A stretch of DNA of 64,000 nt. Source: JADJGC01 sp964576925 (GTDB lineage Bacteria > Zixibacteria > MSB-5A5 > CAIYYT01). Position 1 is the stretch's first letter, and each line of letters begins with the position of its first letter. The stretch is taken from the NCBI GenBank assembly GCA_964576925.1, contig CAZNWJ010000004.1, positions 124,001-188,000 of the forward strand, given 5' to 3'. The notes beneath the pieces are model-generated. The model was not told the DNA's origin. It searched no databases and saw only the letters and a program-made list of their open reading frames with translations. Both the position numbers and the translations under genes were made by a program. Below are positions 20,101 through 28,525 of this stretch, piece after piece.

Positions 20101-22399
20101 TACCGAATCCGTCACCAGCAATGCTGGCTGTCGCTGTGTAGGAAGGCGCGCACTCACACGCATCGCCGAAACCGTTCGAGTTTGCGTCGAGTTGATTGCT
20201 GTTCGGGACCAGCGGGCAGTTGTCAGACGGATCTACAATACCGTCGCCATCCAGATCAGTGTAATAGCAGAGCCTGGCAACAAAAGCATCGATGTACTCA
20301 TAGGTTCCATCAAATGGGCTTTCTGTCGGAAAATCATCTGACCATGTACGACCAGTCAGTATGGCGTAATTCGCGCTATCAAGTACGATCTCAAATGCTG
20401 TCTCGTCCTCGGTACCTCCCAGGTACGAGCTGAACTCCAGCGCATTGCCCGACGGCGATAGCTTCGTCACAAAAGCATCAGTCCGGCCAAGCTTATGCCC
20501 GGAACCATACGCGCCACGGATTGGAAAAGCAGAGGAGCCTGTCCAACCGGTTACATATGCGCAGCCAGCATTGTCAACAGCAATCCCGGCTCCCGCGTCG
20601 TCCCATTCGCCACCCAAGTACGTGCTGTACTCCAGAGTGTTTCCCAAGGGAGAGAGCTTGGTTACAAAAACATCACCTTCGAATTGACCACCGTTGAAAC
20701 TCGCATCATAGGCGCTGAGTGTAGGAAAGTCTATCGATCTCGTCCACCCCGTTACATATGAACATCCAAAGGAATCAACTGCTATCCCCGTGCCCGACCC
20801 ATGCTCAGTTCCACCCAGAAAGGTGCTGAAGATCAGAGCATTTCCAGTAGGCGATAGTTTCGTCACAAACGCCTGCCGCCCACTATTCATGTTCGCCTGA
20901 AAAGGATTGTACGTCGGAAAATCGAAGGACCGGGTAGGTCCCGTCACATAAGCGCACTCAGATCTGTCCAAAGCAATATCAACACATTTCTCGTCGAGAA
21001 AACCGCCCAAGAATGTACTGTAGAGGAGACTTGTACCATCGATCGACAACCGTGTAACAAAGGCATCAAAGCTAGAGATGGGGCCGTTGAAGCTTTCATC
21101 AAAGGCATTCTGGACTGGGAAATCGACAGACGAAGTATGTCCGACAACGGTCGCGCAAGCGGACTCTCCAACGGCGATACTGAATCCCCATTCATGATCT
21201 GAACCACCGAGATAGGTACTATATAGTAGAACATTGCCAGACGGGGACAGTTTGGTGACAAATGCATCATCGCTGCCTCCCAATGAACCATCAAAGGCGT
21301 TTACCAGAGGGAAGTCAGTTGACCCGGTAACGCCCGTCACGTAAGCACTACCAGAATTGTCCACCGCAATTCCATAGCCTTCTTCCCCACTCTCCCCTCC
21401 CAAGTAAGTGCTATACTCAAGCTGGTCACCCGTTGGTGCTAACTTAGTTACAAATGCCTGGCCATAGTCCTCATGAGTCGTCGTCTGAAATGGATCCTTA
21501 AGGGGAAAGTTGTTGGAGAGTGTAACGCCGATGACGTAGACCCCGCCGTTCGGATCGACGGCAAGTCCATTGGGGGTGTCTTCCCCGTTTCCTCCCAAAT
21601 AAGTACAAAAAGATAACACAACTTGCCCTTCGCCCGGAGAACCTGCACTCGCATTCGCAGCTGCGAGTCTTGTCTGGGATCGAGTGACTTGACGCGATTC
21701 TGGGATGCTTGAAGTATCTCGATCAATCAGCGTAGCAAACGGCGCCAACACATCTCCCCATTCAGTCGACAGATGCGTACGCCCCTCGTGATCGGTCGAC
21801 TCCTTGGATATGCCATCGTATGCGATTTTGAATACTGAATGAGTCTCCTCTTCTGAAAGAACAAACTCGTAGGCCAATTGCTGCTCTTGATCGCTGCTGA
21901 GCCGCAAGTTCATGCCGGGATAGATCTCTTTGAGAGTCACTGTCTCAAAGTTCGGCACATCCGTTCGCCACTTGCTTGGATCATTGCCGATGAAGTAGTT
22001 GCACTTATACTCCAACAGGCCTTCACCAATGACTGCGACATCAGGGTTCGCGCCGACGAAGTTGGCAGTAATTGCCAATTGCTCGACAGAGTCTTTTTGG
22101 TGTGCGATTCTGCCTTTCGGATCCGAATCAGACAGGTAGTCATCTTGCACTTCGAAGGAACTGTTGTCCACTTTCCTTAGAAACTGGAATACGACTTTAT
22201 CTTTGCAGATCCAAACAACCGCCCCTCGGGCACTTGTTCGAAACTTTACCGCCTCATCCCACTGCCCCATGTTCTTGGTAAACACGAGAGGAATCCCGCG
22301 CATGTCCTCGACGATTGGCTGCGAGGCCTCCACATTACACGCGGACCAAGTGCTGACCAGCGTAATAGTCAGAGCGACGGCAATAAGCTTCGATGTCAT
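17111..22399 (-). CDS. Secreted SBBP and integrin-like repeat protein with papain-like module and dockerin
   Basis: 1762 aa from the ATG at 22399, chosen because it has GGGAGG upstream and begins a clean signal peptide (MTSKLIAVALTITLV). Residues about 35-245 resemble the DUF7948 domain that precedes SBBP repeats (FTKNMGQWDEAVKF). SBBP beta-propeller repeats follow (about 260-710; STYLGG...GIAVD...YVTG...FVTKLSP). Two thrombospondin type 3-like calcium segments (about 715-750 and 1150-1188) bracket FG-GAP/integrin-alpha-like repeats (about 755-1150). The shared module has C1280 (WTGSCFGFA), H1377 (GGHAVVPY) and D1400 (HDSNLP). A dockerin pair ends the protein with CAAC. Its gene starts 108 nt after the stop of the upstream triple-helix gene, so co-transcription is possible. 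Confidence 0.84.
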   Translation of the reverse strand: MTSKLIAVALTITLVSTWSACNVEASQPIVEDMRGIPLVFTKNMGQWDEAVKFRTSARGAVVWICKDKVVFQFLRKVDNSSFEVQDDYLSDSDPKGRIAHQKDSVEQLAITANFVGANPDVAVIGEGLLEYKCNYFIGNDPSKWRTDVPNFETVTLKEIYPGMNLRLSSDQEQQLAYEFVLSEEETHSVFKIAYDGISKESTDHEGRTHLSTEWGDVLAPFATLIDRDTSSIPESRQVTRSQTRLAAANASAGSPGEGQVVLSFCTYLGGNGEDTPNGLAVDPNGGVYVIGVTLSNNFPLKDPFQTTTHEDYGQAFVTKLAPTGDQLEYSTYLGGESGEEGYGIAVDNSGSAYVTGVTGSTDFPLVNAFDGSLGGSDDAFVTKLSPSGNVLLYSTYLGGSDHEWGFSIAVGESACATVVGHTSSVDFPVQNAFDESFNGPISSFDAFVTRLSIDGTSLLYSTFLGGFLDEKCVDIALDRSECAYVTGPTRSFDFPTYNPFQANMNSGRQAFVTKLSPTGNALIFSTFLGGTEHGSGTGIAVDSFGCSYVTGWTRSIDFPTLSAYDASFNGGQFEGDVFVTKLSPLGNTLEYSTYLGGEWDDAGAGIAVDNAGCAYVTGWTGSSAFPIRGAYGSGHKLGRTDAFVTKLSPSGNALEFSSYLGGTEDETAFEIVLDSANYAILTGRTWSDDFPTESPFDGTYEYIDAFVARLCYYTDLDGDGIVDPSDNCPLVPNSNQLDANSNGFGDACECAPSYTATASIAGDGFGTAVSTAGDVDGVGADDIVVGAPMNDQLAANAGRAYVISGVDGSLIWTLGSATGNPAGEQFGTSIDGGSDITGDAVPDIVVGARYNSTQASQAGAATVFSGASGAAVTVESGYPTASNWLGTSVAVLGQVDGDALSDYAGGAPNKSEYGSGTVYVIQGTNGSGGAIIDTINGLAGDYLGSSLAAVGDVDGDGHADILVGAYGTSAAVPGRAGVYSIFPTDSLIFGFVGEANGDQFGRSVAGGGDYNNDGINDFIVGAPFNAAGGFQAGRVYVYSGQDGGLLTTLTGAANENFGWSVSFVEDINHDGFDEVAVSSPGENSFDGLVQIFGGGSGLLLYAMPAPTPDALAGWAITGQPDCDGDGSSDLVVGAPMASPTSAGRAFVYFLGDSDNDGLIALKDNCPYAYNPLQTDTDADSIGDACDECVDIAVEPWQFGNSGANMWPQSWWQQFSYCYPNSPCEVFCILCQSSSFPNWDLFVSAIGEDQAYFDPPPGEVTYRPSALAEWEALRGAWTGSCFGFAAGSSLFFDDLLEVGTVFPGYSSLNEVPLSGDSRSLINKLYLYQFGYYQQERINDAYNTTTPSQTLSNCKEMFNRTPRNDQVLMMFNQAPSGGHAVVPYRCLQDGSNPALWYIYAHDSNLPEDTTQRVTIDLSADTWSYTGLPGWGGDRGLFLLDSVSNYTAPLVLTDTAEATNKIAFLTGQADSAVFESAAGTIGFDQNGTYGSVVGGSPIIPVDGTESSPIGYFLPTGEWYHRATGVVDGVFTVVDGQKRIFRYGGAKSGIISAAYRPNLVAPSLTSYGVDGKSGRGIYDSIFIEVISISPDTEVVVQLSGLEIPPGDSVTLSLTPEQQVQFDNYGSETSYDLLVQIVSEVEDTTFYTEEVTIGASTSHLITPDWRPENDSIVIAIDTSMTGDFDDSVMVVPSVQLPQFVCGDADGTGIVTISDAVYLINYIFGGGPAPAPVVRGDADCNGIVTISDAVYLINYIFGGGAAPCAACP

Positions 22400-22507
22400 G
22401 CGACCTCCCGGAAAGGTGCGGAGTTCTTGTATGTCAGACGCCATTGGCGCATGTTGTCTTCTGTTCAAAAACCTTAATGAGCGGAGAAGAAGTGCTTCTT
22501 TGGGTTA

Positions 22508-25500
22508 CTACGGGCACCCCGCACACGGCTGTGCGCCGCCCGCGAATATGTAATTAATCAAGTACACAGCATCCGAGATCGTGACAATTCCGTTGCAGTC
22601 GGCATCTCCGCGAATTGTCGGAGACGGCGGCGGACCGCCGGCAAAGATGTAATTGATCAGATAGACCGCGTCGGAGATCGTAACCAGGTTGCTACCATCA
22701 GCATCACCGCAGAGGAACTGTGGGGGCTGCTCGTTAGCGATTACGATCGTCGAGTCAAAACCACCAGTCATGCTGGTGTCAACGGCGATCACAACGCTGT
22801 CTCCTGATGGTCGCCAGTCCGGCATGATCAAGTGCGATGTTGAGGCACCGATCGCGATGTTCTCGGAGTAGAAGGATGTGTCCTGAGTCTGAGTCACAAT
22901 TTGGATTTCGAGATCATAGCTGGTTTCGGACCCAAAATTGTCGACCTGAACTAGGTTTTCGCTGTTGAGTGTCAGGGTGACCGAATCGCCCTGCATCAGT
23001 CCCAGGCCGGAAACATTGACAACGATTTCGGAGTCCGGTTCAATGCTTATGATTTCGATGAAACTACTGTCATAAATGTCCCTGGTCGCCTTGACTGGTG
23101 ACCAGCCGAAGGCTGTGAGCGCAGCAGTTGTGGAATCACTACTAAAATTGCAGCTGATGATCCCTGACTTGGCGCCCCCGTTTCGAAAAATGCGTTTTTG
23201 TCCATCGACGACGGTGAACACACCATCAATCACTCCGCTGCCGCGGAAATACCATTCGCCAGTGGGCAACAGGTAACCGATGGGCATTGTCTCCGCGCCA
23301 TCAGCCGGAATGATCGGACTGACGCCTTCGATGGAGCCAAACGGCTGCCAGCCATTGAAACCAAGGCTGTCGGAGTCCGACTCGATAAGAATCGAATCAG
23401 CTTTTCCAAAGTAAGCCGTTGCTTTGCGAGTGCCTTCCGCCGTATCCGCGAGGACTAGGGGAAGCAGGTAACTGGAAACTGAGTCGGCCAGAAACAGTCC
23501 GGTTCTTCCACCCCACGCCGGCTGACCGCTATAGCTCCAGCTGTCTGATTCAAGATCGATGGTGACTCTCTGGGTTGTGTCGTTAGGCAGGTTGCTGTCA
23601 TGGACATACAAGTACCACAAATCGGGATCGCCGCCACTCTGCACGCAACGGTACGGCGCCACGGCATGCCCTCCCGGGCCGGCCTGGTTGAACATCATCA
23701 GGACCTGGTCGTTTCGGGGGATCCGGGCGAACATTGACTGACATTCCGTCAAAGTCTGCGCCGGCGTCGTTGTCGCGAGCTCCTCATTGAATTGCAGCTG
23801 CTGAGAATGCCCGAACTGATACAGGTAGAGCCTGTTGATCAGCTGTCGACTTGCAGAGCTGAGCGGAACAGTGGCGAGCTTGGTATGACCGGGGAAAAGC
23901 GAGTCAACACGAAAATAGTCATCGAAGAACAAGAAGCTGCTCGCCGCAAAGCCGAAGCACGAGCCTGTCCAGTCACCGCGCAGTGCCTCCCATTGTGCTA
24001 CGGCTGACGGTCGGAACGCCACAATCCCGGGCGGCGGATCAAAGTACGCCGCCGACTCGCCGATGGCGGACACAAAAAGCTCCCAATCAGGAAACGTCGA
24101 AGGCGAACACAGCAGGCAATACTGATCGCACGGACTGACGCCAAAACAGTAGTTGAACTGCTGCCACCAGGACGAGGGCCACATGTTGGCCTCGCTGTTG
24201 CCGAAAGACCAATTGTCTTCCCCGGAGTCGAGACAGCCGACTCCATAGGCGCCGATTTGAACGCCGCAGGGGTTGTTGGCGGGAGCGCAGGGGGACGTAT
24301 TGAGGACATGGTAATCGCCAGCCTCGGGATTGCAGAATAAGGGATCGAGAGATAAAACGTTCGACGTATCTAGAAGTAAGATCTCTGTTGTGTCACCACC
24401 AAACCACGCACTGTCGCCAGCATAGATATTGCTGCAGTCAACGTGAATTGAGTCCCATTGGCCCTCCGGATTCAAAGGGACTTCGAGAACCACATTGCAG
24501 CTGTTCAACATCAGATCGGTAGACGAGAACGTGGATGGCAATATCAAACCTTGAATTGTACTCCCGGATATCTGAACCCTCGGGACATTGACCGCTCCTT
24601 GAATGACACTTCGATCAATAATCACGCAGACTTCTTCGCTCAGCCCTTCAATCAGTCGAATACTACTTGAATCAGCAATAAATGGCGCAACAAGCGGCGC
24701 GACCTGAATCGAAATGTTGCCCATGATTTCAGTGTTAGTGATTCTTCCACTCTTAATCCGCCTCAAATCTCCAAGAATTCTAGTATCTCTTATGGTTGGC
24801 ACGAGGAGAACAGAACTGGCACTAACGTCGCCTTCAACATCACTCTTCAGCAAAGTAACCGAGTCACTGCCAATGAACCCACAGCTGATGAATCTGCAGT
24901 CTTCGATTCGCCCCGCAGCGTCGTAGAAGAAGACATCATTATGATCGAATCGACAATTCTTGATGACGATATGTGAGAGGTAATTGTAGATCGCAAACTC
25001 TTCAGAATTGGTAATTGTAAAGCCTTCGATCACGCAAGGACTCTTGATTGTCAGGGCGGAGTTGGTGTCGCTTTCAGGCAGCCAGCTGGGGTCGGCATCA
25101 ATGATCGTGTGCCCGACGTGCGCGGTGTCACTGTCTACCAGAATCATGCTGCCAAGGGCTATCGATTTCGCGCTGATTACTATGCGCTCATGGTAAGTGC
25201 CATCCTGCACCAGCACCGTATCCCCATCGGCTGCCCGATTGATTCCCTTCTGAATCGTCGCAAATGGTGCGGCTTCCGTACCATTGCCATTCGAATCGCT
25301 TCCTGACGTTGCCACATGCCAGACGTGCTCATTGAGGCACCCGATATCTCGAGCCCCGATCAAAACGCCGCACGGATTGTTTGCCGGCGCGCACGGAGAC
25401 GTATCGAAGAGAGTATAGTCACCTAGATTTGGATTGCAGAATTGTGGTGGTTGCGAGAAGACGTTCACTGTGTCAAACACGTCCGATGCTGACGCCGTGT

Positions 25501-27898
25501 CATGCACTCCGGTATACCAAGGGCCGCCGGCCGCATAGATATTGCAGCAATAGAAATAGAGTCTCCGCCAATTCTCGTCGAATGCGATTGGTGCGGGTAG
25601 GACAATGTTACAGGTATCGGCCCTCAGATAAATGCGGCGACCAGAGACCCTAACTATGGAATCTACAACTGTGCTGTGTCTGAGAGTTATAAATGGTTCG
25701 ATATCATACGGAGCATCTACTTTTATTGGCCCGGTTACTACACTGTAGTTAACATAGCACCAAAACTCATTGCCGCAGTCAATTCCATTGATCAAGCTTG
25801 AGTCTGCAACCAAAACCGCTTCAGTACCCAAGTAGATCCCGCCGCCCACTTTGCAGTCTTTCAAATGAGCTCGTGTAAACATGTATCCCTTAATTGAGTC
25901 CTCGAAGATACTCGCTCTGGAGATGAGCCAGCCGTGTGTGCGCAAATTGACCTTTTCAACGGTGCTTGAGTCAACATAGAAGCAATTCTCAGTCGAAGAA
26001 GGTTGCGCGGTAATAAGTTCTCCCTGCACCAAAGAGTGACCTATCTTCACTTCTATGTGCCCAGCGGACTCGATTCTAACCCCGCAGTTGATCAGGGCGC
26101 ATTCCCGAATCACTGGGGTCGAAGTGGGCTGACTTTGATACACGCACACATCCACGCCTTCGAATCGGCACTGCTGCAAAAAAGGATCTGACGAGATACT
26201 TAGTACGCCGTTGACATCCGCTCCACCGGCTGTGATCGTAACTCCAACCAATGTTGGAACGTTAGTCCCATTCCCTACAAATCGAATTACGGCCGTAGTG
26301 TCCGCGGCTGGCAAATCCATCGGATCACCATTGATGATTGTATTGGCTATGTGAACAGTGTCTCCGTCGCGCAGTAACAGACTTCCTACAACAATTGACC
26401 TGTCGTAATATGTGACACGTTCATGGTACGTCCCATCCTCCACCAGCACCGTATCCCCATCGGCTGCCCGATTGATTCCCTTCTGAATCGTCGCAAATGG
26501 TGCGGCTTCCGTGCCGTTTCCGGTCGAGTCGTTTCCGGTCGTCGCTACATGCCACACATGTTCGTTGAGACAGCCGATGTCTCGAGCTCCGATTAAGACG
26601 CCGCAGGAATTGTTTGCCGGTGCACAGGGAGACGTATCGAATATCCTGTAGTCGCCGAGTCCGGGATTGCAGAATTGGGGTGGCAAACTGGTAATGCCAA
26701 CCGTGTCGAATGATGCATATTGGCTGCTGCCGACATTGAGCCAGGGGTCTAATCCGTTCGCGTAGACATTGGAGCAGTTTGCGTCTACGCTCAAGTACTC
26801 CCAAGTTTGCAATCCGCCCAAATCAATGGGGGCAGGCAACACAAGATTACTGCTGTCGAGCCAGATCTTGGCATTTCCAGAAACTCTTACGATTGAGTCA
26901 ACCACCGTGCAGTGGGATAACGTCAGCCAAGGTGGCAGATCGCTGGGCGAGAACTTGATTGGTCCCTTTATAATGCTTCGATACACCCAACTGAAACTCT
27001 CGTTGCCGCATCTGATTCCACCCAGTATGCAGGAGTCTGCGACCAGCGATGCATCAATCGAACTAATGACACCGTTGACAGTGCAGTTTACAAGATTGCG
27101 CCCCGCAACGACACAGGAGACGTCTCCCCTAATAAGTGACGAGCGCGCGTGGAAGTATCCAGTTCCGAATATCTCGACGCCGTCGAGAACACATGAGTCG
27201 GCATCGACCATGGCTTCCGGGCCGTCTCCCTCCATTAGTCCATCGATTTCGCACTGCAGAAGCTCAAGAGGGCCGCTTCTGGTCCCAATACCACAGCTGA
27301 CAAGGTGACACCTAATCAGTGATGGGTTGACTGACGGGGTCATGTTCCCGTAAGACTTGCGATAGTCATTGCCAAGAAGAACGCAGTCCCTCACCGACGC
27401 GCCGGCACCCGCGCAGAGGATACCGTCACTCGGTCCGTTTCTAATCGTGAATCCAGACAGCACAGGTACCCCAACGACATCTGTGATTCTCACAACACTA
27501 AGCGTGTCAGAGGGCGGAAGTCCGGTCGAGTCCCCATCAATGATCGTGTTTGTCGTATGAAGCGTATCCGCATCACGCAGAATCCAACTGCCCACGATGA
27601 TCGCTTTCGAGTAAAATGAAATCCGTTCATGGTATGTGCCATCTTGCACCAGCACCGTATCGCCATCAGTGGCGTGGCCAATTCCATTCTGAATTGTGCG
27701 AAAGGGAGAGCTCAGACTCCCATCCCCGGTCGCATCCGATCCAAGGGGCGAGACATGCCAAACCACGCCAGCTCTCGCTTCAAGATTGGCTACCCCGCTC
27801 TTTGAGTCTTCACTTCTTAAACTAGTTGTAGAAAACAATACAGCAGACCCAAGTAAGAGGCCGGCTGCAACCGCGATAGTCAGACCTTTGATGGACAC
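22508..27898 (-). CDS. Secreted triple beta-helix protein with papain-like module and dockerin
   Basis: 1796 aa, GTG start after GGGAGG. A signal peptide is followed by three tandem DUF1565-like parallel beta-helix units (about 46-443, 447-856, 860-1222). Each opens with a WHVS/WHVA...GDTVLVxDGTYHERI segment and closes with a CNPxxGDYxxxxTSPCAPANNxCGVxIGA segment. Units 2 and 3 share 72 identical bases, pointing to recent duplication or gene conversion. The shared module has WSFGNSEANMWP, a four-cysteine cluster (C1251, 1257, 1261, 1264), C1314 (WTGSCFGFA), H1411 (GGHAVAPY) and D1434 (HDSNLP). The dockerin pair ends in CAGC. Likely surface exposed. Beta-helices of this type often bind or cleave polysaccharide, but no catalytic residues were identified in them. 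Confidence 0.84.
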   Translation of the reverse strand: MSIKGLTIAVAAGLLLGSAVLFSTTSLRSEDSKSGVANLEARAGVVWHVSPLGSDATGDGSLSSPFRTIQNGIGHATDGDTVLVQDGTYHERISFYSKAIIVGSWILRDADTLHTTNTIIDGDSTGLPPSDTLSVVRITDVVGVPVLSGFTIRNGPSDGILCAGAGASVRDCVLLGNDYRKSYGNMTPSVNPSLIRCHLVSCGIGTRSGPLELLQCEIDGLMEGDGPEAMVDADSCVLDGVEIFGTGYFHARSSLIRGDVSCVVAGRNLVNCTVNGVISSIDASLVADSCILGGIRCGNESFSWVYRSIIKGPIKFSPSDLPPWLTLSHCTVVDSIVRVSGNAKIWLDSSNLVLPAPIDLGGLQTWEYLSVDANCSNVYANGLDPWLNVGSSQYASFDTVGITSLPPQFCNPGLGDYRIFDTSPCAPANNSCGVLIGARDIGCLNEHVWHVATTGNDSTGNGTEAAPFATIQKGINRAADGDTVLVEDGTYHERVTYYDRSIVVGSLLLRDGDTVHIANTIINGDPMDLPAADTTAVIRFVGNGTNVPTLVGVTITAGGADVNGVLSISSDPFLQQCRFEGVDVCVYQSQPTSTPVIRECALINCGVRIESAGHIEVKIGHSLVQGELITAQPSSTENCFYVDSSTVEKVNLRTHGWLISRASIFEDSIKGYMFTRAHLKDCKVGGGIYLGTEAVLVADSSLINGIDCGNEFWCYVNYSVVTGPIKVDAPYDIEPFITLRHSTVVDSIVRVSGRRIYLRADTCNIVLPAPIAFDENWRRLYFYCCNIYAAGGPWYTGVHDTASASDVFDTVNVFSQPPQFCNPNLGDYTLFDTSPCAPANNPCGVLIGARDIGCLNEHVWHVATSGSDSNGNGTEAAPFATIQKGINRAADGDTVLVQDGTYHERIVISAKSIALGSMILVDSDTAHVGHTIIDADPSWLPESDTNSALTIKSPCVIEGFTITNSEEFAIYNYLSHIVIKNCRFDHNDVFFYDAAGRIEDCRFISCGFIGSDSVTLLKSDVEGDVSASSVLLVPTIRDTRILGDLRRIKSGRITNTEIMGNISIQVAPLVAPFIADSSSIRLIEGLSEEVCVIIDRSVIQGAVNVPRVQISGSTIQGLILPSTFSSTDLMLNSCNVVLEVPLNPEGQWDSIHVDCSNIYAGDSAWFGGDTTEILLLDTSNVLSLDPLFCNPEAGDYHVLNTSPCAPANNPCGVQIGAYGVGCLDSGEDNWSFGNSEANMWPSSWWQQFNYCFGVSPCDQYCLLCSPSTFPDWELFVSAIGESAAYFDPPPGIVAFRPSAVAQWEALRGDWTGSCFGFAASSFLFFDDYFRVDSLFPGHTKLATVPLSSASRQLINRLYLYQFGHSQQLQFNEELATTTPAQTLTECQSMFARIPRNDQVLMMFNQAGPGGHAVAPYRCVQSGGDPDLWYLYVHDSNLPNDTTQRVTIDLESDSWSYSGQPAWGGRTGLFLADSVSSYLLPLVLADTAEGTRKATAYFGKADSILIESDSDSLGFNGWQPFGSIEGVSPIIPADGAETMPIGYLLPTGEWYFRGSGVIDGVFTVVDGQKRIFRNGGAKSGIISCNFSSDSTTAALTAFGWSPVKATRDIYDSSFIEIISIEPDSEIVVNVSGLGLMQGDSVTLTLNSENLVQVDNFGSETSYDLEIQIVTQTQDTSFYSENIAIGASTSHLIMPDWRPSGDSVVIAVDTSMTGGFDSTIVIANEQPPQFLCGDADGSNLVTISDAVYLINYIFAGGPPPSPTIRGDADCNGIVTISDAVYLINYIFAGGAQPCAGCP
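25208..25279. repeat. 72-nt direct repeat inside the triple beta-helix gene (copy 1)
   Basis: Identical over 72 bases to 26441-26512. It encodes the DGDTVLVxDG region at the start of beta-helix unit 3. Confidence 0.85.
26441..26512. repeat. 72-nt direct repeat inside the triple beta-helix gene (copy 2)
   Basis: Identical to 25208-25279. It encodes the same element in unit 2. The equivalent part of unit 1 (near 27650) is clearly diverged. Confidence 0.85.
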
Positions 27899-27912
27899 TC
27901 TGCCTCCCAGAC

Positions 27913-27925
27913 TTCAGTAGTAACG
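27913..27925 (-). promoter_or_regulatory. Shared 13-nt leader element (copy 2)
   Basis: CGTTACTACTGAA on the minus strand, between the promoter and the ribosome binding site of the triple beta-helix gene. It is identical to 9515-9527, upstream of another gene of the same family. Confidence 0.4.
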
Positions 27926-27933
27926 TGTTGACG

Positions 27934-27961
27934 AATATAGTATTATCGCACGATTTGTCAA
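27934..27961 (-). promoter_or_regulatory. Putative sigma70-like promoter of the triple beta-helix gene
   Basis: Minus-strand TTGACA (27961-27956), 16-nt spacer, TATATT (27939-27934), 36 nt upstream of the GTG start. This is the best promoter match in the window. Confidence 0.6.
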
Positions 27962-28525
27962 GTATCCGTACTGTCCTCGCCATCACCTGAGATTGAAAAA
28001 GAGGGTACGTCTCGGGTACGGACTAAATCGTGCGAGGGGAACAAGCTGCATCAGTTCTGGGGTATGTCCTATGAGTAAGCGCCGCATCCAAGTCGAGAGG
28101 GGAGTAACGTATCTCTTCGGTAGTGAAAGGGAATCCCGAGCAATATCGTCGTACCGCAGATAACATCGTCAAGCCGGAACACCGCGACTCCCGGGAGGAG
28201 TTTCAGGGCACGCACAGTACCTCCCGCGATTGTTGCCACGTGCTTGACTACGAATCAATGAAAAAGATGACCTTTGGAGATCGCAGCTTGTCGCTGAGCC
28301 TTTGCTCTTCTCAAGATGGATCTGGAGAAGAACGAAGCTTCGGACGCAGTCGAGAACATTGCCGGGAGCGAATTGCTGTCGCCCTCAGCAAATCCCAGTC
28401 TTCAGCATATTGACCGTGGTTGGGTTTGACGACCGACAAAACCAGAAGCTGGCAACGGAGAATCAATACCTCCCCGTGCAGCCGAATGGGGTTTTCATGT
28501 CGTTGATAATCAATGTCTTACAATA
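27962..28525. other. Intergenic stretch with no supported gene
   Basis: About 560 bases between the secreted protein array and tRNA-Ser. Only short frames are present: a GTG-started 96-codon frame (28123-28413, +) and ATG-started frames of 30 and 37 codons (from 28072 and 28316, +). None has a convincing ribosome binding site or a recognisable motif. Nothing else was identified. Confidence 0.5.

Noticed and set aside
19526..20341. A 271-codon plus-strand frame opposite the FG-GAP region
   Set aside because: Shadow of the repetitive Gly/Asp-rich codons of the secreted protein.
2642..27898. Diversity-generating retroelement or phase-variable cassette system for the five variable/constant proteins
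   Set aside because: No reverse transcriptase, template repeat, recombinase or invertible repeat was found. Each gene has its own ribosome binding site and signal peptide.
28123..28413. A 96-codon plus-strand frame in the gap before tRNA-Ser
   Set aside because: GTG start without ribosome binding site, Ser/Arg-rich low-complexity product, no motif.
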